Positions 46,268-54,105 of a stretch of 63,045 bases of DNA are shown in pieces. The notes below the pieces were generated by a model that was not told where the DNA came from, did no database searches, and saw nothing but the letters and a program-made list of their open reading frames with translations. How positions within the stretch are numbered: the stretch's first letter is position 1; each line of letters starts with the position of its first letter. This DNA is from a bacterium. Lineage in GTDB: Bacteria > Myxococcota_A > Bradymonadia > Bradymonadales > Bradymonadaceae. The stretch covers positions 1 through 63,045 of the forward strand of contig JAUIBR010000039.1 in NCBI GenBank assembly GCA_030427705.1. Direction: 5' to 3'. Both the position numbers and the translations under genes were made by a program.

Positions 46268-48223
46268 CTACTTGGTGATGCGGTTGCGTCCAGCGACTTT
46301 GCTTTCGAAAAGCCGTTCGTCGGCCTTCTTTAGCAGCTCCTCGAACTGAACACCATCTTCTGGGAATTCTGCGATGCCGGCGCTAAAGGTCACGTTAAAG
46401 ACCTCGCCGGTCGCTGTGCGGAATTCATGCGCGCTAAACTCATCGAGCACACGTTGTAGCGCCGCCTTCGCGACGTCGGCCCCTTGATCGACAAGCATGA
46501 CAGCGAACTCCTCACCACCCCACCGTCCTCGTACGTCGCCCGCACGGAATCGGGCATTCAACATGCGGCCGAGCTCCATGAGAACACGGTCGCCGGCCAA
46601 GTGTCCGAAGGTGTCGTTGATACGCTTGAATCGGTCCAGATCGAGCAGCGCAATCGCAACTGGTTTTCCTGAACGACGTGCCTCGGACATCCGAATGGAC
46701 ACGCGCTCCAAGAGGGCGCGACGCGTCAAAAGGCCGGTCAACAGGTCCCGGTCCGCGCGGTCCGTCAGTAGCCGTGTGCGACGGAGTCGATTGAGGATTC
46801 GCGCGTGCAACTCGTCAGGTTCCGTGTCTGGGGTGACGACATCGTCAGCACCTGCATGCAGGATGTCCGCCGCTGCTCCTCCGCCGCAGTGGCAGATGAT
46901 CGGCAATTCGCTCCAGCGCGGAATCGCACGCACGGCGCGAATCAGGTTGATCGTCGACGAATCGGATGCTCGGCATTCGACCACAAGGGCAGACGCTGAA
47001 TGCTCTCGCAGACACTCCGAGATTCGCTGAACGTCGCTGACCAAAAGTGTCTCGTAGCCAAACGACCCGAAAACGTCCTCGAGGGTCGAGCTGCCGGACT
47101 CATTGAAGAGCACCACGTTGAGGTTGGGTTTCTCGGTCAGGGCGGCCATGTATTGCACGGCGTCCGCAAACTCAGTCCCATCCAGTGGCTTCTCCATGAA
47201 CCGAGTCGCACCGATGCTTGCGGCAGCCAGACGTCGGTTCATGTCGCTTGAGTCCGAGATGACGGCCAGAGGGGTCCGCTTGCGGTTCAATGTGGCCAGG
47301 GCCTGGATGGTTGGACCGTTCGGGTCAAAATCATCGACGTCGACGACGACTGCGTGGAGCGGACTGACTTTCAGACAGCTGACAAGCTCATCGAGGGTAT
47401 GGACCAGTGTCACTTCGAATAGGTGTTTTGATCCGTAGCGCTCAAGTTGCGGCCCGATGTCGCCGTCTTCGTCGAGCACGACGACACTGATGTTTCGACG
47501 TACCGTTGTTTCGCGGTCCGGCGCCTGGCGTCGGTGCTCCATGACGTGGCGTTTGGCGGCCACATATGCGTCATCAAGCGCGTCATTGAGCTCAGCCCAA
47601 AGTTGGCGGTTCATCCGGCCCGTGCGCGCGTCAATCTTGCTGAGCGCTTGCTCCACTCGACCGAGCGCTTGGCTTACGCGCACAAATCCAAACTGCCGGC
47701 ATCGTTCAACAAGCTGGGTTGCTTCAAAGAGTGTCTGGTTCGCGTCCGAGTTTGTCTCACGCTGTTGTCGAATCGACGCTTCCAAAGAGAAGATGGCTCG
47801 GTCGATATTCGCTGCGAAGTCGTCCACCTGCGATCGAAGCAGCTCTAACGTGTCTGTGGGCGACGGGCGTCTCGACTCGCGGATGCGGGCGATTTGCGTC
47901 AGGAGTTCGGAAGGTGAAATCGGCTTGTCCAACACCGCAGAGTAGTGTTTGTGCTCGATACTGGCTTCTTCCTCTCGGAACACAGATCGCAAAAGGATCG
48001 CTGGCTGGAAGTGCCGATTGGCCCGAATTTCGGCCATCAGCGACGATTCGCCGGCCGTTTCAAGGGCCCCATCCACCGTGATGAAGTCGATCGTCTCTGT
48101 CCGCAGAACCTCAGCCACCGTGCTCGCCGAATCGGCTTGCAGCACGTTGTAACCCTCTTTGGTGAGGGCGCGCGCGAAGACGTTTCGCGCGAATGCGTCT
48201 TGGTCCACGAGGAGGATGTTCAT
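46268..48223 (-). CDS. Multi-receiver response regulator with GGDEF diguanylate cyclase
   Basis: About 651 residues from the ATG at 48223 (MNILLVDQD); the longer frame to 48250 adds residues that do not fit a receiver start. The first receiver (1-115) has DQD, a candidate phospho-Asp in FITVDGA and the Lys in LDKP. A helical spacer (about 120-240) follows. The second receiver (about 245-360) has VVVDVDDF and MEKP. The third (about 365-480) has Cys and Arg where the acceptor is expected (VVECRAS), so it looks degenerate. The GGDEF domain has GGEEF preceded by RAGD five residues upstream, a good inhibitory I-site. It should make cyclic di-GMP. Confidence 0.93.
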   Translation of the reverse strand: MNILLVDQDAFARNVFARALTKEGYNVLQADSASTVAEVLRTETIDFITVDGALETAGESSLMAEIRANRHFQPAILLRSVFREEEASIEHKHYSAVLDKPISPSELLTQIARIRESRRPSPTDTLELLRSQVDDFAANIDRAIFSLEASIRQQRETNSDANQTLFEATQLVERCRQFGFVRVSQALGRVEQALSKIDARTGRMNRQLWAELNDALDDAYVAAKRHVMEHRRQAPDRETTVRRNISVVVLDEDGDIGPQLERYGSKHLFEVTLVHTLDELVSCLKVSPLHAVVVDVDDFDPNGPTIQALATLNRKRTPLAVISDSSDMNRRLAAASIGATRFMEKPLDGTEFADAVQYMAALTEKPNLNVVLFNESGSSTLEDVFGSFGYETLLVSDVQRISECLREHSASALVVECRASDSSTINLIRAVRAIPRWSELPIICHCGGGAAADILHAGADDVVTPDTEPDELHARILNRLRRTRLLTDRADRDLLTGLLTRRALLERVSIRMSEARRSGKPVAIALLDLDRFKRINDTFGHLAGDRVLMELGRMLNARFRAGDVRGRWGGEEFAVMLVDQGADVAKAALQRVLDEFSAHEFRTATGEVFNVTFSAGIAEFPEDGVQFEELLKKADERLFESKVAGRNRITK

Positions 48224-48287
48224 GACATAAGCGGGTAATATACAGACCAAGGACTATCGAGGTTTGCGACCGATTTGGCAATGATCG

Positions 48288-49631
48288 TCAGTTGGTTGCG
48301 TCGATAGCCACGAATGTAGTCCGGCCCCCGCGCTCAATCATCAACCGGACGGCAGATTGGTTTACCTGCTTCGCCATCGTCTGGAATTGCGCGACAGAAT
48401 TCACAGGACTTCCTCCGATCTTGAGAATGATGTCACCTCTGCGCAGGGCGCCTGCGGCCGGTCCAGTTGTGGCGACGGTTTCGACGATGACACCGCGGTC
48501 GGGACGAACGCCAAGCTGCTGAGCCACTCGGGAATCTATAGAGCGGACCGTCACCCCGAGCGTTCCTTTCGGTTGCACCTTCGGCTTGGTCTTGGCGGGC
48601 ACCACCCGTGCGCGGCTAACGTCGGGACGTTCGGCGATTCGAAGCGATAGCGACAACGGCTTGCCATCTCGGAGCACTCGCAAACTTGCGGATGTTCCTG
48701 GTTTCGATTGCGCGACGGCCAGGAGCAGTTGTTTCGGCGTGCGGACTCGCGTCTTGCCGTAGTTCAACACGATATCACCAGGACGCATGCCGGCGAGTTG
48801 CGATGGGCCGGATGGCTCGACGCTGCTAATCAGGACACCATGATTTTCCTTGAGGCCAAACGACTTGGCCATGATCGGCGACAGCGGCTGAATGCCCGCG
48901 CCAATGAACCCACGTACCACGTAACCTTGTTGTTTCAACTGCGGGATGATGACGTTGACCATGTCGATCGGGACGGAGAATCCGATGCCCTGTCCATCTC
49001 GGATGATGGCGGTGTTTACGCCAACGACCTCGCCCTTCATATTGAACAGCGGACCGCCGCTGTTTCCGGGGTTAATCGATGCGTCGGTCTGCAGGAAGTT
49101 GTCGTAGGGACCCGCGCCAATCTCGCGGCCCATCGCACTGATGATACCTGCAGTCACACTGTGATCGAGGCCAAATGGGTTACCAATTGCGACGACCCAC
49201 TCACCAACTTTGAGATTGCTCGAACTGCCCAGCTTTACGGGCTGCAAGTCTTTCGAGGCTTTGACTTTCAACAGCGCAATATCTGTCTGTGGGTCCACAC
49301 CAACGAGTTCGGCTTCCTGAACGGAGCCGTTCTCGAAACCGACACGAATCTTGTTGGCATTCTGAATGACATGATTGTTCGTGATGATATGACCCTGGCG
49401 GTCGATGACGAATCCCGAACCTTGGCCAAGTTGGGCAGGGTTTTGGCTATCCCAAAGGCCCATAATCCCTTGTCTTTCGACCTCCGTCTGAACGTAGACG
49501 ACGCTGGCCTTTTGGTTTTCAACGAGGGTGCTAACTTCCGGTAAACTCTGGCCAAATGCGACCGGGGTCCAGGCAAAAAGTACGGCTACAACGGCAAGAA
49601 TCGGACGGACCGATTTTCCAAATGTGCTCAT
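48288..49631 (-). CDS. htrA: HtrA/DegP-type serine protease with two PDZ domains
   Basis: 447 residues from the ATG at 49631, supported by AGGAG upstream; the longer frame to 49796 is not used. Signal peptide (ends AFG-Q), so periplasmic. The trypsin-like triad is in IITNNHVI (His), TDIALLKV (Asp) and NPGNSGGPL (Ser). Two PDZ domains follow (about 250-340 and 360-440; GDIVLNYGK, GDIILKIGG). It degrades or refolds damaged envelope proteins. The gene is divergent from mutS2, and a sigma-32-like promoter lies upstream. Confidence 0.95.
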   Translation of the reverse strand: MSTFGKSVRPILAVVAVLFAWTPVAFGQSLPEVSTLVENQKASVVYVQTEVERQGIMGLWDSQNPAQLGQGSGFVIDRQGHIITNNHVIQNANKIRVGFENGSVQEAELVGVDPQTDIALLKVKASKDLQPVKLGSSSNLKVGEWVVAIGNPFGLDHSVTAGIISAMGREIGAGPYDNFLQTDASINPGNSGGPLFNMKGEVVGVNTAIIRDGQGIGFSVPIDMVNVIIPQLKQQGYVVRGFIGAGIQPLSPIMAKSFGLKENHGVLISSVEPSGPSQLAGMRPGDIVLNYGKTRVRTPKQLLLAVAQSKPGTSASLRVLRDGKPLSLSLRIAERPDVSRARVVPAKTKPKVQPKGTLGVTVRSIDSRVAQQLGVRPDRGVIVETVATTGPAAGALRRGDIILKIGGSPVNSVAQFQTMAKQVNQSAVRLMIERGGRTTFVAIDATN

Positions 49632-49672
49632 GCTTCGCTCCTGTCTGGGAATAAATACTTCATGGCTACTGC

Positions 49673-49703
49673 TATTGGCGCGCACCTCGCGCCGTATTTC
49701 AAG
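49673..49703 (-). promoter_or_regulatory. Sigma-32-like heat-shock promoter of htrA
   Basis: On the minus strand CTTGAAA (49703-49697, exact -35 consensus) is followed after 16 bases by CGCCAATA (49680-49673), which matches the first six bases of CCCCATNT at four. The position, about 40 bases before the htrA ATG, and the gene's known stress role support it; the -10 is only fair. Confidence 0.35.
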
Positions 49704-49765
49704 AACATGTGCACATTGATGTTTTGTTCCAGAACAGGTAGTTGGCGTGAAGTATTGGAGATGAA

Positions 49766-52285
49766 ATGATGGATACCCAATCAACAACCGAAACACCGCA
49801 AATTGACGAGCTTACGTCGCGTTTGATGGGGCTGACGCTAGCGCCTCTTCGGGGCCAAGATTCGCATGCGAAGATCCCAGCCAAAACGCAGGCGGATTTG
49901 GAATGGGGCCAGCTCATCGACATGCTCGAGTTTCATGCAGTGAGTCCAGAAGGTAACGAGGTTTGTCGCGCACTTGCGCCACTTCCCAAGCCTGAGCTCG
50001 CGGAGCGCCGGATGCTCGAAGTGGCCGAGTGCGTCACGTTGATTGCTGAAGAAGGCGAGGTTCCGCTACGCGGCCTCCGTGATATGCGAAAGGCACTGTC
50101 ATTGGCCGTTCGCGGAGGGACGTTGCTGGGAACGGATCTCGAAGTCATTTCGCGTAACTGCGATGTGGCGAGTCGAACTCGGCGGTTTTTGAAGCACCGC
50201 TCTGAGCACGCACCGACCCTGGCAGTTGTAGCGCAGCGGCTCGATCCGCTTCGCGACATTCGGGAAGTCATCGACCGGGCAGTGGAGCCGGGTGGACGGC
50301 TGACGGATGCGGCGAGCCCGGAGCTGAAACGCCTGCGGCGCGCTGTGCAAAATCAGACCGACCGCATTAAGGCGAGGGTCGAGAAGCTCCTTCGTTCCGA
50401 TGCGCTTGAGCACATGCTGCAAGATGATTTCTTCACGGTCCGTGATGACCGCTATGTCTTGCCAATCCGTGTCAGCAATAAGCGACAGCTTGACGGCATC
50501 GTGCATGGTTACTCGTCTTCCGGACAGACGGCTTTCATTGAGCCGCAGGAGCTGATCGAGCTGAACAACCAGCTACGTTGGGCACAGATCGAGGTCGATG
50601 AAGAAGAGCGGCGAATCCTACAGCGCCTCACTGAAATGGTGGCCGAGTATGTTCCAGCGCTCACGATCAACTTAGAGGTGTTGGCATATCTCGACTTCAT
50701 CTCGTCCTGCGCGCTTCTTGCCCGCAAGATCGAAGCGAATCCGGTTACGTTTGGCGACGCGATCGAGCTTCGTCATCTGCGCCATCCCATGCTCTTTGCG
50801 AAGCTGGCCAAAGAAGACGGCACAAACGAAACGGTCGCAAACGACGTTGGGCTCTCTAACAACATTCTCGTGATTTCTGGTCCAAACACGGGCGGAAAGA
50901 CGGTGTTGTTAAAGTCCGTGGGGTTGGCGGCGTTGATGGCCCGCTGCGGTCTGCCTGTGACGGCGGATGAGGGCAGCAAGGTTCCGTTCATCCGCGACGT
51001 GTTCACGGACATCGGTGACGAGCAGTCCATCGAGCGCGATCTGAGTACGTTTTCGTCGCATCTTGTGAACATCAAAGGCTTTGTCGAGGTGTGCAACAGC
51101 AGCACCCTGGTCCTGCTAGATGAGTTGTTTACGGGAACAGACCCGCATCAAGGTGCTGCTTTGGGCGCGGCGTTGCTCGAGAAGCTTGCTGACTCAGACT
51201 CTCGAGTATTGGTGACGACGCACCTGGAAGGCCTGAAGATGTTGGCGATTGAGGACGACCGTTTCACAAACGCTTCAATGGGGTTTGATATCGATTCGCT
51301 GGAGCCGACCTATCAAGTCATCATGGGTCTTCCTGGAAGCTCTTACGCGCTGCGAATCGCCCGTCGTTTGGGATTGAACTCAGATGTTATTGATCGGGCG
51401 ACTACGCTTCTGGAAGATGGTGGCGGACGCTCTCTCGACCAAATTCTGGCCAATCTGGAAGGTCAAGTTGAAGAGTTGAATCGTGAGCGCAGTCGCTACG
51501 AGCGAGAGCGTGCAGATGCCCAGAAACTCAAGACCCGCTACGAGGCACAGCTAAAGAAAGTCACGCAGCGCGAGAAAGACATCGTCACCGACGAGGCGCT
51601 GGAGTTGAAGGCGCAGCTCGTGCAGGCGAGGGAAATTCTGCGCTCTAAGATCGTGGAGCTCACTTCGGCCGCGAAACCTGTGACGCACAAGGACGTCGAC
51701 CGAATCCAACGCCATGTCAAAGAGGCCGAGGACAAGGTCAACAAAGTGCGTGAGCAGGTCGATAAGGTCGAGGCGACGGACACAGGGCATGCCATCATTC
51801 AGCCCGCGGATTTGGAAGAGGGGATGGACGTATTCATCCCAAAATTCGGGAAGAAGGGCGTCCTCGTAGAGTACGAAGACGGCGCAAAGGACGCGATGGT
51901 TCAGCTTGGTGTTATGAAGACCACGGTCTCGGTCAGCGAGCTCTGCTATCCAACCGAAACCAATCGTCGGCAGCATGCGGTTGGGAAATCGCCAGCTCCC
52001 GCCCCGGCGTCGGAAGCCGTCGCGCTACAAACCTCGTCGAACACCCTCGACCTGCGCGGAATGCGAGTCGACGAGGCGGTTGACCGCGTTGAACTGTTCT
52101 TGGATTCCGCGTTTCTGAACCACGAGGTGGCGATCTTCATCATCCACGGTCACGGAACGGGCGCTTTGAAACGCGCGGTGCGAGATCACCTGGGCGATTC
52201 ACGCTATGTCCGCGATTTCCGTCGTGGTGAGCGTGGTGAAGGTGGTGATGGAGTGACGGTCGCGTACTTGAACTCACAGGTGTAG
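49766..52285 (+). CDS. mutS2: Endonuclease MutS2
   Basis: 839 residues, in the range for MutS2. GGAG lies 5 bases before the ATG. The MutS core ATPase has Walker A GPNTGGKT (about residue 372), LLDELFTGTDP and the H-loop region TTHLEG. A long coiled-coil-like clamp (about 555-670) follows, then the C-terminal Smr nuclease domain (LDLRGM, HGHGTGALK). MutS2 suppresses recombination and, in some bacteria, rescues collided ribosomes. It leads a four-gene operon with a DUF2231-like protein, an HTTM protein and a helicase. Confidence 0.95.
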   Translation: MMDTQSTTETPQIDELTSRLMGLTLAPLRGQDSHAKIPAKTQADLEWGQLIDMLEFHAVSPEGNEVCRALAPLPKPELAERRMLEVAECVTLIAEEGEVPLRGLRDMRKALSLAVRGGTLLGTDLEVISRNCDVASRTRRFLKHRSEHAPTLAVVAQRLDPLRDIREVIDRAVEPGGRLTDAASPELKRLRRAVQNQTDRIKARVEKLLRSDALEHMLQDDFFTVRDDRYVLPIRVSNKRQLDGIVHGYSSSGQTAFIEPQELIELNNQLRWAQIEVDEEERRILQRLTEMVAEYVPALTINLEVLAYLDFISSCALLARKIEANPVTFGDAIELRHLRHPMLFAKLAKEDGTNETVANDVGLSNNILVISGPNTGGKTVLLKSVGLAALMARCGLPVTADEGSKVPFIRDVFTDIGDEQSIERDLSTFSSHLVNIKGFVEVCNSSTLVLLDELFTGTDPHQGAALGAALLEKLADSDSRVLVTTHLEGLKMLAIEDDRFTNASMGFDIDSLEPTYQVIMGLPGSSYALRIARRLGLNSDVIDRATTLLEDGGGRSLDQILANLEGQVEELNRERSRYERERADAQKLKTRYEAQLKKVTQREKDIVTDEALELKAQLVQAREILRSKIVELTSAAKPVTHKDVDRIQRHVKEAEDKVNKVREQVDKVEATDTGHAIIQPADLEEGMDVFIPKFGKKGVLVEYEDGAKDAMVQLGVMKTTVSVSELCYPTETNRRQHAVGKSPAPAPASEAVALQTSSNTLDLRGMRVDEAVDRVELFLDSAFLNHEVAIFIIHGHGTGALKRAVRDHLGDSRYVRDFRRGERGEGGDGVTVAYLNSQV

Positions 52286-52294
52286 TATCGGGGC

Positions 52295-52750
52295 ATGTGG
52301 CCATCGTACGTTCATCAGCTCGCGTTGCACTTTCCTATCGTGCTCAGTCTTGTTCTGACTGTGATGGGTTGGCGTGCTTTGCGTGTCGACAACGACGAGT
52401 CGTGGAATTGGCTTCGGGTGCTGGGTGGCTTCGCGTGGGTTGTCACGACGATCGCCGCGATATCCGGCCTCGTTGCTGCCGATCCGTTTTGGACTGAAGA
52501 AGGGCCAGAGCTTCTGATTCACCACCGCAATCTGGGCATCCTTGGGTGGGTCTGCACGACTGTCGCAGCCGGCGCGTTGGAGTACGGCGTGCGCAATGAC
52601 GAGGTGAAGCTGCGGCGATTCTCAGCGCTGGCGTGGACGGCAGTCGCCGTTGCGATGATTGGTGCCGGGCACTGGGGTGGCTCCGGCGTGCATTCCGATA
52701 TTGTCCCCTGGCAAGGTGATGCTCCTATCATTAGGCCTGCCCATCCATGA
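52295..52750 (+). CDS. Four-helix membrane protein, DUF2231-like
   Basis: 151 residues with four hydrophobic segments. HQLALHFPIVLSL at the N-terminus, ELLIHHRNLG in the middle and AGHWGGSGVH at the end resemble the His motifs of DUF2231-type membrane proteins; the family call is tentative. These His residues might bind heme or a metal. It lies 9 bp after mutS2 and its stop overlaps the next ATG (ATGA). Confidence 0.75.
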   Translation: MWPSYVHQLALHFPIVLSLVLTVMGWRALRVDNDESWNWLRVLGGFAWVVTTIAAISGLVAADPFWTEEGPELLIHHRNLGILGWVCTTVAAGALEYGVRNDEVKLRRFSALAWTAVAVAMIGAGHWGGSGVHSDIVPWQGDAPIIRPAHP

Positions 52751-54105
52751 AACGACTCGAAGCGTTCTGGCAACAACCGGTGGGTGCAGGACCGCTCGCG
52801 TCATTCCGCGTCCTTTATGGCCTCATCATGTTCTGGGAGGTCACGCGCTATTTCCAGAAGGGGTGGATCCAACGCTATTACGCTGAGCCCGATTTTCAAT
52901 TCAAGTACATGGGGTTTGAGTGGGTCGAGCCGATGAGCGGGCCCGCTCTTAACGCATTGTTTGTCTTGCTCGGCATCGTTGCGCTCATGGTCGCGGCTGG
53001 CGTGTTTTATCGCGCCTGCATGACAATTCTGTTGTTCGGGTGGACCTACGTGTTCCTATTGGAGGAATCCAACTACCTGAACCATATGTACTTCGTGCTG
53101 TTGCTCACGTTCGTGATGATATTCGTCGACGCCAACCGTGCCGTCGCGTTTCGATCGAGCGATAAACTGCGAGCGTGGGTTCCCCGGTGGCATCTTGCAT
53201 TGATCCAGTTTCAGGTCGGGTTGGTGTACTTCTTCGGAGGTATCGCGAAGCTGCAGAAGGACTGGCTCTCTGGCTATCCGCTGACCGCGTGGGTGGCGGG
53301 GAGGTTTGCTCCCGATGAGTTCTTCGGAATCTTCCACATGGAGTACACCGGTCTCATCATGTCGTGGGCCGCGCTGGTGTTCGATCTCGCTATCGTCTTT
53401 GTCCTTCTAAACAAGAAGGTTCGGCCGGTAGGCATCGCATTGGTCTTGGGTTTCAACTTGATGAATGCTTATCAATTCTCGATTGGCATCTTCCCTTGGG
53501 TGATGATTGGAAGCCTCGTCTTGTTCGTGGACCCCGAGAATGTGGTGTTCACCAAATTAGGGGTGAAGATGGACGTGCCAGAGCGCAGCGAGCCGCCCTC
53601 TAGCGCTGTGAAGGCGGCGCTTGCGGCTTGGGCGGTGATTATGTGTCTTATCCCCCTTCGCCACTGGCTCTATCCCGGCAACGTGAACTGGACTGAAGAG
53701 GGCCATCGGTTCTCTTGGCGAATGAAACTGCGCGATAAACAGACGCGGGCTGTGTTCTACGCCAAATTGAAAGATTCCGAACTTTCGCGGGAGATCAACT
53801 GGCTGGAATATCTGACTCCACGTCAGTACGCCAAGATGTTAAATTCCCCGCCGAGAGTCATCCGGTTCGCCAAGTACGTGCGTGATCAGCACAAGAAAGA
53901 AGGCTTCGACGTCGAGGTCCGAGGTGTTGTCGCAACGTCGTTGAACCGGCGCGTGCCGCAGTTGGTCTTCGATCCAGAAGCGGACCTGGCGAGCTACGAA
54001 CTCTCATTGTTTCACGTCGATTACATCCGGCCTTTTGAAGACACCGAGCCGGGGCAGCTTCGCGAATTCGTGCAAGAGCTGCAGGATGAGGCAAACATCG
54101 AATGA
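52747..54105 (+). CDS. HTTM-domain membrane protein
   Basis: 452 residues. The first 300 residues hold about seven or eight membrane helices with features of the HTTM family (gamma-carboxylase-like): ASFRVLYGLIMFWEV, NYLNHMYFVLLL, LIQFQVGLVYFFGGIAKLQKDW. The remaining 150 residues form a soluble C-terminal domain. The animal vitamin-K-dependent enzyme carboxylates Glu; most bacterial relatives have unknown activity. It overlaps both neighbours by ATGA, so it is translationally coupled to the DUF2231-like gene and the helicase. Confidence 0.88.
   Translation: MKRLEAFWQQPVGAGPLASFRVLYGLIMFWEVTRYFQKGWIQRYYAEPDFQFKYMGFEWVEPMSGPALNALFVLLGIVALMVAAGVFYRACMTILLFGWTYVFLLEESNYLNHMYFVLLLTFVMIFVDANRAVAFRSSDKLRAWVPRWHLALIQFQVGLVYFFGGIAKLQKDWLSGYPLTAWVAGRFAPDEFFGIFHMEYTGLIMSWAALVFDLAIVFVLLNKKVRPVGIALVLGFNLMNAYQFSIGIFPWVMIGSLVLFVDPENVVFTKLGVKMDVPERSEPPSSAVKAALAAWAVIMCLIPLRHWLYPGNVNWTEEGHRFSWRMKLRDKQTRAVFYAKLKDSELSREINWLEYLTPRQYAKMLNSPPRVIRFAKYVRDQHKKEGFDVEVRGVVATSLNRRVPQLVFDPEADLASYELSLFHVDYIRPFEDTEPGQLREFVQELQDEANIE

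Noticed and set aside
49676-49691. Sigma-54-like site before mutS2 (TGGCGCG-N4-TCGCG)
   Set aside because: Spacing fits, but two key positions differ and the stretch overlaps a GC-rich palindrome; chance is likely.
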